Assembly (NCBI GenBank): GCA_037447655.1
Contig: JBBHKE010002976.1
Coordinates: 411,898-456,433 of the forward strand
DNA from: Zygnema cylindricum
Lineage: Eukaryota; Streptophyta; Zygnematophyceae; Zygnematales; Zygnemataceae
Direction of reading: 5' to 3'
Length of the DNA: 44,536 nucleotides
Shown one piece after another: positions 21,488-33,500 of this stretch; positions within the stretch are counted from its first letter, which is position 1; every line of letters starts with the position of its first letter. The translations under genes and the position numbers were made by a program. Under the pieces are notes generated by a model. That model was not told the origin of the DNA and ran no database searches. It saw only the letters and a list, made by a program, of their open reading frames with translations.

Positions 21488-23681
21488 ACATGAAACCAAA
21501 TCGCAAAAAACTGACGCAAACGGCAAATGACAAGCAACAGAATGTATTAAAAATGTTACTAAAACTTCAAAGGAAAAAAGATAGGACATCGCTAATAATG
21601 GTCCTAAAGTACAAACCCAGGACACAAGCAGCCTGAAAGTGCAGAATATGTTGGCAACTCCCGCTGGTCAGCAACTTGTAAGAGGAGATTTCCACCGGAA
21701 AACATTACAATATGTTACTATAGGGAAGTGTAACAAAAACCACTAAGTCGGGGCGCTCAAGTTAGCATCACATACTGACTTAACATTTTTCGGTTTTCAA
21801 GGTGTGGGCCTTGCCTCATATCTATTGATTAGTTTTTGTTATAAAAGACAAAAAAAACCAAATTTGTTGCTTGTTACACTTCCAACGGAAATTTCCTTGA
21901 AGACGGCGTATTGCGTCGAGATAAAATAGTCGTAACATGTAATTAACTAGTTATGCCTTAGATTCCTGTCGTATATCCTTACCTCCAACAACTTTATATT
22001 TGCCGCCCTTTTTGTTCCCATGGATTCAGGTGGTTAACCATCGCGCTTTTCTCTTCAGTCTTGTCTACTTATCTCGCATGTATAAACAAATATAGTTCCA
22101 ACCTCCCCTCACCGCACCCATTTTGTTCAATGATCCCATGGCAAAAAATATATCATAGGAACATCTGAAACATTGATTAATATTGACCATTGAAATGGCA
22201 AAAACCACCATCTAAACAAAGGCAACTTCCACCACGCCTTTTTTTTTTCGTTTTAACAATTTTTTTGTTGTGAAAGGCCTCCTGACTATCCTTCATTCTT
22301 ATCAAGTTACTAGGTGCACTTTTTATTTAGTATGAGGATCCTAACTTAGGTCGATATTCTTAACAAACCTTGTACCTTTTCGCATCAAACAAGATTTACG
22401 TCACTACAAGGACATGGTACTTTCTCATGTGGCTTAAGGAGGCTTTTTGGAAGATGAATAGTCCTCCCCACAACATTTATAGAAAGAACACAACTACACA
22501 GTGTACCACAATTACTGTTAACGCACCACTTAAAGCATATACTCTCCGTGTACACTTGCGGATTGTTCATCCGACGGTTGCGATTGGAAGAAAAAACTCC
22601 CACCTTCCAATTGGCGATCTCCATTCAACAAATTTGACAAGTGTGCACAATAAAATTTTAACTTTAAGTGGCGAAACGAATCTTTGCACTAACAGCAATA
22701 CACGGAGCACCCCACCATAGAGAATATACATCCAACAAATAATTTGGGTTTGTTCTATCAATCTCCTAAATATGAAAAGTGAAAAAAATCTTGTTTTTTT
22801 GGATAAGCTGGAAAGTAGGCACATTTACCCAAATGAAGAAAAAAAATCGCCATCTACCATATCACCTAGTCTTCAAAAATTATCAAGGGTGACGATCATA
22901 ATCAAGCTAGGTCAAAATATCATATAGTCGCCTATTCCCAAAATCAAAAGGAAGCTATTTTTGTCAAAATAGCAAGCCAGAAAAACAATGAATTTTAGCA
23001 AAACAGGAAAACCTGTCACGATGGTAAAACCATCCGAGTACACAGGAACAAAAAAAAACGACAAAATCAAAACGGAACTGAAAAACAAACAAAGTATAAA
23101 CAAACTAAAATGAAAAAAAAGGAAAAATGACACAGACAAAATGCCATGTACATTTGACTTTCTTCAGCAGAGCAAATTAAAACTTACCAACAAAAAAATA
23201 ACTAGTTCTTATGTTAACATTGTGGATCCCATAATGTCAACAAAAAAACATTTACTACAAGCTGAATGCTTACATTCCTATAGAAAAAGTAAAAAGAAAG
23301 CAACTTTGGTATGAATAAGATAAAGAGGACATCATTTTTTTTTGTGAAAGTTCTTAAAATCTCTCTACAAATATTTTTCATTTCTCAAAGGGAAACATAT
23401 TTTGTAGTGCCAAAAATCGACTAAAAAAACCGTCCCATCTGCGCACAACTGAATACCAGAACTGAAACTGACTGATCAAAACTGCACCTGTGAATCAGAC
23501 ACACATAGAACTCCCTCTCTGCAGTTAAAACAAAAAAGGCAATTATATCTGCACTTACATATCCATAAAGATGGGTACAACTGGGTAACCAGTGAGTGCA
23601 GAAGTAAGAGCACCACCGGTACTTCGACTCCGAAAGTGAAGACTTGACCAGAGCCTTCCCTTCAAACGTTTGTTAAAAAAA
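21488..23681. other. Duplicated 3' flank of OST1, unit 1 copy
   Basis: No gene. It aligns with 28358-30528 in unit 2 but is clearly diverged, with about 45 differences over 480 bp near 21488-21970 by eye. It contains the family B element at 22501-22706. In the minus-strand sense it lies after the stop of the orphan OST1 copy, so it includes that copy's 3' UTR. Confidence 0.7.
22501..22706. mobile_element. MITE-like element, family B copy in unit 1
   Basis: Inverted arms at about 22501-22555 and 22639-22706 share the CTCCGTGTACAC and CTTTAAGTGGCGAAA motifs with the copy at 1381-1589; the core CATCCGACGGTTGCGATTGG also matches that copy in reverse. It lies inside the tandem duplication and so predates it. 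Confidence 0.6.
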
Positions 23682-25708
23682 TCAACAGTCCTCGATGGAC
23701 TGCAAAAGTTCCTTAACTTCCGCATTCAGCGCCACAAAGGTTTTCTGAATGGGAGCCACTCGTTGGTCGATTTCTTTGGCCGACTGTTTTCGCTCATAGG
23801 CTTCCACCATGACTTGGTGCTTTTGGAGAGCCTGGACTTGTCTCTCCTTCTCTTTGGCTACAAGAGTTTGTACCTACATCAGCCAGAACCCAGAAAATGG
23901 TTTCCTTCCATTCCACTTAGTTTCCTTAAAGGTCAGCAAAGAGATACCAAAAAAATAGAAGTTAAAAAAGCATCAAAGGGACCACAACCTTGTAAACAAA
24001 AAGCAAAAGTTTCTCCGCATTGACAGAACCTACTCCCTTCACCTCCCTTCACCTCCCATCCCCTCCAATCTAGCTGAAAATGCATGCTCTACCTATAGAC
24101 TCCAAGCGTATCCACGGAGCAAAATCATAAACCAGTGAAACTACGACCTTAGTAGTTATTATCCTATTTGAAAAATTCCCATAGCGATATTCCTAAATTC
24201 GTCATGTCAAGATTAGCAGATTCGTTCCATCAACCAGGATCTGTGGGAAGAAAGGTTGCTATCCACCACTATGCCACCCATGCATTAAACATTTTTCGGA
24301 CAGTCAAAGTACTTTTTCTCATCACACGGTTTTCCAATTTTCAATCAGAACATCACGATAGAGAAGTACCGTTACATTTCGATTGTTTGCCTCAGAAAAA
24401 AGAATCCAACGATCGACCACAAAGTTAAACACATCCGACTGCCTGAAAAATGCATGCTAAACTCTGATAGCAAGGTCGGTGTAGTTCAATAGCAGTCGGT
24501 ACTAAGTATAAAATGCTTGCATCATCTCAATCATAATTTGTAATGACTGAAAGTAAATCTAGATTTACTTCACTTTTACGAGTTAGTTTGCGTCACCTGA
24601 GGGAGAGTCTCTTCCCTTGAAAACGCATTTTTCCAATTGTATCTGAAATTGATTGTCAATGGGTTGTAATTTGTACGGAGAATTACTGACAGGTTAAGTA
24701 CGTGGCGACTCATGTTAGTTATATCAAGGTTCAAGTAAACATTTTTCCCCATCCAGACAAAAAATTAAGAACGTGGCATTTTGGTCTCAGTGGCGTCCAT
24801 AACAAAACCAAATTTCGATTGAAAAGTATGCATGTGCGTTCAAATTTCGTTATCCAAATTTCGTACAGAATTCTGACCACATACTTCAGGCCCGGAAAAA
24901 TTCAGCTAGTAGCTCCAAAATATTTTGGAGAAGAGAAGGTGTGTCTAAAAACGAGATAGTAAATTGCATGAAGAAAACGGGGCATTGGTCTTGCTGGTGG
25001 TGGATCAGGGACCAACAAGTACAGTTCCAAGACTGAAACTTAAAAGAACGGATGGGGGAGAGCCCAAGAAAGCACCTAAAACCCATTGTAAAAGATACCG
25101 AAGCTATACTGGTATGAAATTGTTGCTGAGGACTGGTACCTGTATACTGTTTAAACCTTCTAAGGAGATGCGTGGTGCAGCAGAACGAAGAAGGTAGCTT
25201 TAGAGATGCAAACCACTTTGTTCTGCTACTCTACTTTCAACATCCTGGTTTTACAAGTATATTTGATGAAAATCAGTTGAGCCAGAAGGGAAAAAACCTA
25301 ATTTGTGGAATACGCTTTCAGCAAATTATCCCCCCTTGCTGTTCAACCAAAAAACCAAGTTCAGAGTAACCCGCCGAGACCCACCAAACCCATTTGAATC
25401 AAAGCAGAGGGACTTTACTTTGGGGAGGACAGAGGGTGGACGTGGCATGGCCTCCAGAGCATCAGTGATGGTTTTGAGGTTTTTGCTGGAGTCCCTGAGA
25501 GTGGCCTCTGCGGTTTTTCGAGCGGTTTTTGCTGCAGCCACATTTCCACTTCTACTGAGAGCGTGAAGCGAGGCATCCAGTTTTTCAGTTGCAGAAGTTC
25601 GCTGCGAAATTACTTTTTGCAATCGCTGCAAAGCATCTAGCACCTGTTCCCAGCGAACATGGAAAAGAATAAAAAAAGTAAGACAAGAATACAATTAATC
25701 TCCTCTAC

Positions 25709-25948
25709 TTGTCTACGAATTGTAGACAAGACTTCAATTACATCTTGCACCTGTGCCGCGTGAACATGGAACAGAAGGAAGGAACAAAAAGAGTGAGACA
25801 AGAACACAAAAAAAGACAAGACTATAAAGAATATATGACAAATCCAAAGAAAGAAAGAACAAAGAATATGGGACAATTAGTCTTGTTTACTAATTGTCGG
25901 CAAGACTAACAATTTACTTTTTGAAAGTAGCTGCAAAGCATCTTGCAC
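25709..25948 (-). other. Two extra exon-9-start copies (candidate mini-exons), unit 1
   Basis: In the minus-strand intron before exon 9, two segments start like exon 9 (GTGCTAGATGCTTTGCAGC) and follow AG acceptors. Mini-exon 1 is 25918-25948 (31 nt, GTGCAAGATGCTTTGCAGC start, donor GTAAAT). Mini-exon 2 is 25709-25750 (42 nt, encoding VQDVIEVLSTIRRQ, donor GTAGAG). The second would add 14 in-frame residues; the first would shift the frame. Inverted repeats lie at 25708-25730 and 25872-25909. The family protein needs neither segment, because exon 8 joins directly to exon 9. Confidence 0.5.
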
Positions 25949-27389
25949 CTGAGGACAAAGACACAAAAAGTAAGGGACAAAATAACAAAGAATGACACGT
26001 ACAAATACAATGATTATGGGGCAAAGAGGACAAAGTATGAGACAATACGTGGAACACTCAGCTTTCTAATCTTGACAGAAAATTCCGTAAGATTGAATGA
26101 AGGCATACAAACCAATCATCAGACCACGGACCACTACGGACCATTAGATACATTATGTTTTCAAGATTGACAGGGACTAATCAGAAATACACAGCCTGCA
26201 CCATTTAAACAGAACACAATGGGTCCACCCAAAATAAAACGCATACACAACAAATTCTGGAAAGAAAAACAGAAAGGGGTCTAAACATTGAGCATCTCAG
26301 ACACCACTACAACATTCATTGTAACGAGCCTGGCTTTGGGACCAGCAAGAACCACAAGACATTACATACAAATTCAGAGAACGGGGCTCCTACATTAACA
26401 CTACAGCCTCAATTTTCCTCTCAATTTTGTAAATGAAATCGTTTTGGACTTAATAGCAAAGATAGTGTAGCATTCACAGGAAATAACACCACATGGAGAG
26501 ATCATTGCAATGCGTTCCACTTGATTCAGACAAGTCAAAAACTCATTCATCCAGAGTGTTGAAAATCGACCACAAAAACTTTTTGAACACCCTTTCCAGC
26601 TCCATATAAACAAGCAGAAAAGCGGGATGTCCACTGCTTTCTGGCAGAAAAAAAGGCATGACAATAACAGGAAAGCAGAAAACTGTTCGGTTTTCCATCA
26701 AATCAAAAAGCTCTAAATTCCCCAACCCCAAAAAACCCAGAAACAAAGGCCAAAAGAAGCCCCAAACAAGCCCAAAAAAGACCCAAAAAACGCCTCAAAA
26801 ACACCCAAAAAACGCCCAAAAATCTTTCGAGCAACCAAGTGAGCCCTCACCTCTTCTTGCTGCATTTTGGCTATGTATGACGGAGTGTGGCGAGAAATTG
26901 CGAAGTCAAATCGAACATAGCTCACACAAGTGAGGAAAAAGAGAAGGAAAGCAATAACCAAAAGAAGAGGTTCGACAAGCTGAGAGATTGAAGAAAAAGA
27001 GTACAGAACCTGAAAAAAGAAGATGACATCCATCCATCCTTCTAACTTATGTCAGCATCAGAAGCTTTAAGATAGGGTTTCGTACACCTTCCATATACCA
27101 TATAGTGTAACAAACAGATCTATCAAATTCACCAGAAGTAAAAGATACAATAAAAAACATGATAAATCCAGGGTAGACCAACTAGAGTTCTTAAATGTCA
27201 ATTCGTCAAGGATTTTTCAACCTGAAAACATAAAAAGAGTTGGCAGCAAGCAGCCACATCACTCAGACCTAGATTAGGAATGTATCTCATTATTATAGTT
27301 CTTAATGTCATTTTCAATACAAAGAAATACAAGCAAGGCACTGAAACACTGATGTAGCGATGCCTAAAATTACAAACCATTTGTTAGGC

Positions 27390-27600
27390 AACCGTGAATC
27401 TCTATTAGAGTAAAGAAATTATTAGCCTGGGGTTTATATTAGTGTTATTAATTCTAAAGGACATGGCTGATTTTAAACCATCTAAATAATTAGCATTAAG
27501 AAAAAAAGAATGTTTTATTAACGCTAGTTTGTGGTCAGTGGGCAAAAAAAAACACGCAGCGAATTCGTGTTATCTACGCTAATAGCGATCCACAGTGTAC
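27390..27600. mobile_element. MITE-like element, family A copy in unit 1
   Basis: Ends ACCGTGAATCTCTATTAG and CTAATAGCGATCCACAGTGT are imperfect inverted copies, as in the copies at 40186-40390 and 43885-44089. Inner words also match, such as AGTAAAGAAATTATT and ATTCTAA. It lies in the intron between OST1 exons 7 and 8 of the orphan copy, with the unit 2 counterpart at 34244-34453. Confidence 0.6.
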
Positions 27601-28357
27601 TGTAAGCAACAGAGAAAGGCAAAAGAATAATTACCACAAAGTTTTGCATATTTAACTCAGCCACCACATTCTTCCTCTTGAGGACCACAACAGGACGACC
27701 GACAGTGTCCAAGTATGTGAATTTCTCCTGACAAGCCATCCCATCTCAGAACAGTCAGAAATTTGTAGATAACAGACCGTCGTTCCCTAGAAACTTGAGT
27801 TTATTTATCATCACTGCGAACTGAAGTAGCAAAAACAGAAGATGCTTTTAGTTTCAAAATGGGTTACACAAGTTTACAAGCAAATATAGAAACAGGCCTA
27901 GATTTGGAGGACTAGCACAGACCCCCGGCGTTCTGAACCCTGAAAAAAAAGTAGTGAAAAGGAACTATCCAGGAAGGCTCGTTCTTTGCATAATTTAGTG
28001 TGGACCATACTCTTCTTACAATCAAACGATTAGTGAAAATCCAGAATTGGGAAAAAGAACAGATGCAAGGTTGCACATTAACGACGAAATAAAAAAAAGG
28101 GCAAAAAGGGGAAAAAAATAGTGGTGTGATAAGCCGAGGAGATTGTATTCCCACCTCCTGAAACTGCTCCACATTGAAAGGGATCTCAACCTGTAAATTA
28201 CTTGACCCGTGTTTAGTGAATGGGCCTCCTTTTTTTCGCTACATTTCCCATTTTGCATTGTATTTCCAACCTTAGTTAAAAGAGATAAAAAAAAATGTGA
28301 TGGACAACCATCTGGGCACAAGAATGAATTGAGAGGCAAAATGAATGTGAAATTTAA

Positions 28358-30528
28358 CATGAAACCAAACCGCAAAAAACTGACGCGAAAAGCAAATGAC
28401 AAGCAACAAAATGTATTAAAAATGTTAGTAACAATTGAAAGGAAAAAATAATAGGACATCGCTCAATAATGGTCCTAAGTACAAACTAACAGGACACAAG
28501 CAGCCTGAAAGTGCAGAATTTGTTGACAACTCCCACTGGTCAGCAACTTGTAAGAGGAGATTTCCATCGGAAAACATTACAATATGATACTATAGGTTTT
28601 AGGGAAGTGAAACAAAAACCACTCTAAGTCGGGGCCCTCGAGTTAGCATCACACACTGACTTAACTTTTTTCGGTTTTAAGGTGTGGGCCTTTCCTCATA
28701 TCTTTTTATTAGCTTTTGTTCTACAAGACAAAAAAAACCAAATCTGTTGCTTGTTACACTCCTTCCGGCGGAAATTTCCTGGAAGACTACGTATTGTGTC
28801 AAAGTAAAATAGTCACAACATGTAATTAACTAGTTATGCGTTGGGAGCCTGTTGTATATCCTTATCTCCAACAACTTAATATTTGCCACGCTTTTTGTTC
28901 CCATGGACTCAGGTGGTTTACCATCGCGCTTGTCTCTTCCGTCTTTTCTACTTATTTTGTATGTAATATATAAATAGTTCCAACCCCCCCTCACCGCACC
29001 CATTTTGTTCAATGATTCCATGGCAAAAATATATCATAGGAACATCAGAAACATTGATTAATGTTGACCATTGAAATGGAAAAAACCACCATCTAAACAA
29101 AGGCAACTTCCACCTCGCCTTTTTTTTCGTTTTAACAATTTTTTTGTTGTGAAAGGCCTCGTGACTATCCTTTGTTCTTAGCAAGTTTCTAGGTGCACTT
29201 CATATTTAGTATGAGAATCCTAACTTAGGTCAATATTCTTAACGAACCTTGTACCTTTTCTTATCAAACAAGATTCAAATCACTACAGGGACATGGTACT
29301 TTCTCATGTGGCTTAAGGAGGCTTTCTGGAAGATGAATAGCCCTCCCCACAACATTTATAGAAAGAACTGAACTACAGTGTACCACAATTACTGTTAACG
29401 CACCACTTAGAGCATCTACTCTCCGTGTACAGTTGCGGATTGGAAGAAAAAAATCCCACCTTCCGATTGGCAGTCTCCAATCAAAAAAGTTGACAAGCGT
29501 GCACAATAAAAATATGACTTTAAGTGGCGAAACGAATCTTTACACAGCAATACACGGAGCACCCCACCATAGAGAATATACATCCTACAAATAATTTGGG
29601 TTTGTTCTATCAATCACCTAAATATGACAAGTGAAAAAAATCCTGTTTTTTTGGATAAGCTGGAAAGTAGGCACATTTACCCAAATGAAGAAAAAAAATC
29701 GCCATCTACCATATCAGTCTTCAAAAATTATCAAGGGTGACAATCATAATCAAGCTAGGTCAAAATATTATATAGTTGCCTATTCCTCAAATCAAAAGGA
29801 AGCTTTTTTTGTCAAAATAGCAAGCCAGAAAAACAATGAATTTTAGCAAAAAAGGAAAACCTGGCACGATGGTAAAACCATCTGAGTAAATAGGAACAAA
29901 AAAAAACGACAAAAAAAAAATGGAACTGAAAAACAAACAAGGTATAAACAAACACAAATGAAAAAAAAGGAAAAATGGCACAGACAAAATGCCATGTATA
30001 TTTGACTTTCTTCAGCAGTGCAAATTAAAACTTACCAACAAAAAAACAACTAGTTCTTATGTTAACATTGTGGATCCCATAATGTCAACAAAAAAAAACT
30101 TTACTACAAGCTGAATGCTTACATTCCTATAGAAAAAGGAAAAAGAAAGAAACTTTGGTATGGATAAGATAAAGAGGACATCATTTTTTTTTGTGAAAGT
30201 TCTTAAAATCTCTCTACAAATATTTTTCATTTCTCAAGGGGAAACATATTTTGTAGTGCCAAAAACCGACTAAAAAAACCGTCCCATCTGCGCACAACTG
30301 AATACCAGAACTGAAACTGACTGATCAAAACTGCACCTGTGAATCAGACACACATAGAACTCCCTCTCTGCAGTTATAACAGAAAAGGCAATTATATCTG
30401 CACTTACATATCCATAAAGATGGGTACAACGGTAACCAGCGATTGCAGAAGTAAGAGCACCACCGGTACTTCGACTCCGAAAGTGAAGACTTGACCAGAG
30501 CCTTCCCTTCAAACGTTAGTTAAAAAAA
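28358..30528. other. 3' flank of OST1, unit 2 copy
   Basis: No gene seen. It holds the OST1 3' UTR (minus strand, just below 30529) and AT-rich DNA matching 21488-23681. The empty hAT target GAAATTTA sits at its left edge (about 28350-28357). Confidence 0.65.
29378..29557. mobile_element. MITE-like element, family B copy in unit 2
   Basis: Counterpart of 22501-22706. About 20 bp of the core are missing here between GCGGATTG-like words, which suggests a small deletion between short repeats after the duplication. Confidence 0.6.
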
Positions 30529-33500
30529 TCAACAGTCCTCGATGGACTGCAAAAGTTCCTTCACTTCCGCATTCAGCGCCACAAAGGTTTTCTGAATGGG
30601 AGCCACTCGTTGGTCGATTTCTTTGGCCGACTGTTTTCGCTCATAGGCTTCCACCATAACTTGGTGCTTTTGGAGAGCCTGGACTTGTCTCTCCTTCTCT
30701 TTGGCTACAAGAGTTTGTACCTACATCAGCCAGAACCCAGAAAACGGTTTCCTTCCATTCCACTTAGTTTCCTTAAAGGTCAGCAAACAGATACCAAAAA
30801 AATAGAAGTTAAAAAAGCATCAAAGGGACCACAACCTTGTAAACAAAAAGCAAAAGTTTCTCCGCATTGACAGAACCTACTCCCTTCACCTCCCTTCACC
30901 TCCCATCCCCTCCAATCTAGCTGAAAATGCATGCTCTACCTATAGACTCCAAGCGTATCCACGGAGCAAAATCATAAACCAGTGAAACCACGACCTTAGT
31001 AGTTATTATCCTATTTGAATAATTCCTGTAGCGATATTCCTAAATTCTTCATGTCAAGATGAGCAGATTCGTTCCATCAACCAGGATCTGTGGAAAGAAA
31101 GTTTGCTATCCACCACTATGCCACCCATGCATTAAACATTTTTCGAACAGAAAGTACTTTTTCTCATTACACGGTTTTCCAATTTTCAATCCGAACATCA
31201 CGATAGAGAAGTACCGTTACATTTCAATTGTTTGCCTCAGAAAAAAGAATCCAATGATCGACCACAAAGTTAAACACATCCGACTGCCCGAAAAATGCAT
31301 GCTAAACTCTGATAGCAAGGTCGGTGTAGTTCAATAGCAGTCGGTACTTAGTATAAAATGCTTGCATCATCTCAATCATAATTTGTAATGACTGAAAGTA
31401 AATCTAGATTTACTTCACTTCCACGAGTTAGTTTGCGTCACCTGAGGGAGAGTCTCTTCCCTTGAAAACGCATTTTTCCAATTGTATCTGAAATTGATTG
31501 TCAATGGGTTGTAATTTGTACGGAGAATTACTGACAGGTTAAGTACGTGGCGACTCATGTTAGTTATATCAAGGTTCAAGTAAACATTTTTCCCCATCCA
31601 GACAAAAAATTAAGAACGTGGCATTTTGGTCTCAGTGGCGTCCATAACAAAACCAAATTTCGATTGAAAAGTATGCATGTGCGTTCAAATTTCGTTATCC
31701 AAATTTCGTACAGAATTCTGACCACATACTTCAGGCCCGGAAAAATTCAGCTAGTAGCTCCAAAATATTTTGGAGAAGAGAAGGTGTGTCTAAAAACGAG
31801 ATAGTAAATTGCATGAAGAAAACGGGGCATTGGTCTTGCTGGTGGTGGATCAGGGCCCAACAAGTACAGTTCCGAGACTGAAACTTAAAAGAACGGATGG
31901 GGGAGAGCCCAAGAAAGCACCTAAAACCCATTGTAAAAGATACCGAAGCTATACTGGTATGAAATCGTTGCTGAGGACTGGTACCTGTATACTGTTTAAA
32001 CCTTCTAAGGAGATGCGTGGTGCAGCAGAACGAAGAAGGTAGCTTTAGAGATGCAAACCACTTTGTTCTGCTACTCTACTTTCAACATCCTGGTTTTACA
32101 AAGTATATTTGATGAAAATCAGTTGAGCCAGAAGGGAAAAAACCTAATTTGTGGAATACGCTTTCAGCAAATTATCCCCCCTTGCTGTTCAACCAAAAAA
32201 CCAAGTTCAAAGTAACCCGCCGAGACCCACCAAACCCATTTGAATCAAAGCAGAGGGACTTTACTTTGGGGAGGACAGAGGGTGGACGTGGCATGGCCTC
32301 CAGAGCATCAGTGATGGTTTTGAGGTTTTTGCTGGAGTCCCTGAGAGTGGCCTCTGCGGTTTTTCGAGCGGTTTTTGCTGCAGCCACATTTCCACTTCTA
32401 CTGAGAGCGTGAAGCGAGGCATCCAGTTTTTCAGTTGCAGAAGTTCGCTGCGAAATTACTTTTTGCAATCGCTGCAAAGCATCTAGCACCTGTTCCCAGC
32501 GAACATGGAAAAGAATAAAAAAAGTAAGACAAGAATACAATTAATCTCCTCTACTTGTCTACGAATTGTAGACAAGACTTCAATTACATCTTGCACCTGT
32601 GCCGCGTGAACATGGAACAGAAGGAAGGAACAAAAAGAGTGAGACAAGAACACAAAAAAAGACAAGACTATAAAGAATATATGACAAATCCAAAGAAAGA
32701 GAGAACAAAGAATATGGGACAATTAGTCTTGTTTACTAATTGTCGGCAAGACTAACAATTTACTTTTTGAAAGTTGCTGCAAAGCATCTTGCACCTTAGG
32801 ACAAAGACACAAAAAGTAAGGGACAAAATAACAAAGAATGACATGTACGAATACAATGATTATGGGGCAAAGAGGACAAAGTATGAGACAATACGTGGAA
32901 CACTCAGCTTACTAATCTTGACAGAAAATTCCTTAAGATTGAATGAAGGCATACGGACCAATCATCAGACCACGGACCACTAGACCACTACGGACCATTA
33001 GATACATTATGTTTTCAAGATTGACAGGGACTAATCAGAAATACACAGCTTGCACCATTTAAACAGAACACAATGGGTCCATCCAAAATAAAACGCATAC
33101 ACAACAAATTCTGGAAAGAAAAACAGAAAGGGGTCTAAACATTGAGCATCTCAGACACCACTACAACATTCATTGTAACGAGCCTGGCTTTGGGACCAGC
33201 AAGAACCACAAGACATTACATACAAATTCAGAGAACGGGGCTCCTACATTAACACTACAGCCTCAATTTTCCCCTCAAATTTGTAAATGAAATCGTTTTG
33301 GACTTAATAGCAAAGATAGTGTAGCATTCACAGGAAATAACACCACATGGAGAGATCATTGCAATGCGTTCCACTTGATTCAGACAAGTCAAAAACTCAT
33401 TCATCCAGAGTGTTGAAAATCGACCACAAAAACTTTTTGAACACCCTTTCCAGCTCCATATAAACAAGCAGAAAAGCGGGATGTCCACTGCTTTCTGGCA

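Larger units (their letters stand above)
20447..28208. repeat. Large tandem duplication, unit 1
   Basis: Begins GTGTTTAGTGAATTGGCC and ends TAAATTACTTGACCC, immediately followed by unit 2, which begins and ends the same way. It is 7762 bp, or about 6868 bp without the hAT insertion and its target duplication. It holds a copy of OST1 exons 7-10, 54 nt of exon 6 and about 3.2 kb of 3' flank. The left flank ends ...GAGGCT and shows no clear homology to the unit end. Confidence 0.95.
23682..28208 (-). pseudogene. Orphan 3' half of OST1 (ribophorin I), 5'-truncated duplicate
   Basis: Minus-strand exons match those of the full gene: 28155-28208 (exon 6 lacking its first 15 nt and its acceptor), 27635-27727, 26851-27009, 25419-25643 and 23682-23873. 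Lengths, phases and splice sites are intact and there is no stop or frameshift, so it encodes 18+31+53+75+63 residues including the membrane helix and the coiled-coil C-terminus. It has no signal peptide, luminal domain or obvious promoter. Five differences from the full gene over 723 exon nt are all synonymous. It may be a dead copy kept similar by conversion, or an alternative 3' end reached by read-through splicing from exon 6. I call it a pseudogene because the 5' end is missing, not because it is broken. Confidence 0.75.

Noticed and set aside
23682-28208. Unit 1 as a second complete OST1 gene
   Set aside because: Exons 1-5 and the start of exon 6 are absent; upstream on the minus strand is the 3' flank of the full gene, with no new signal peptide exon.
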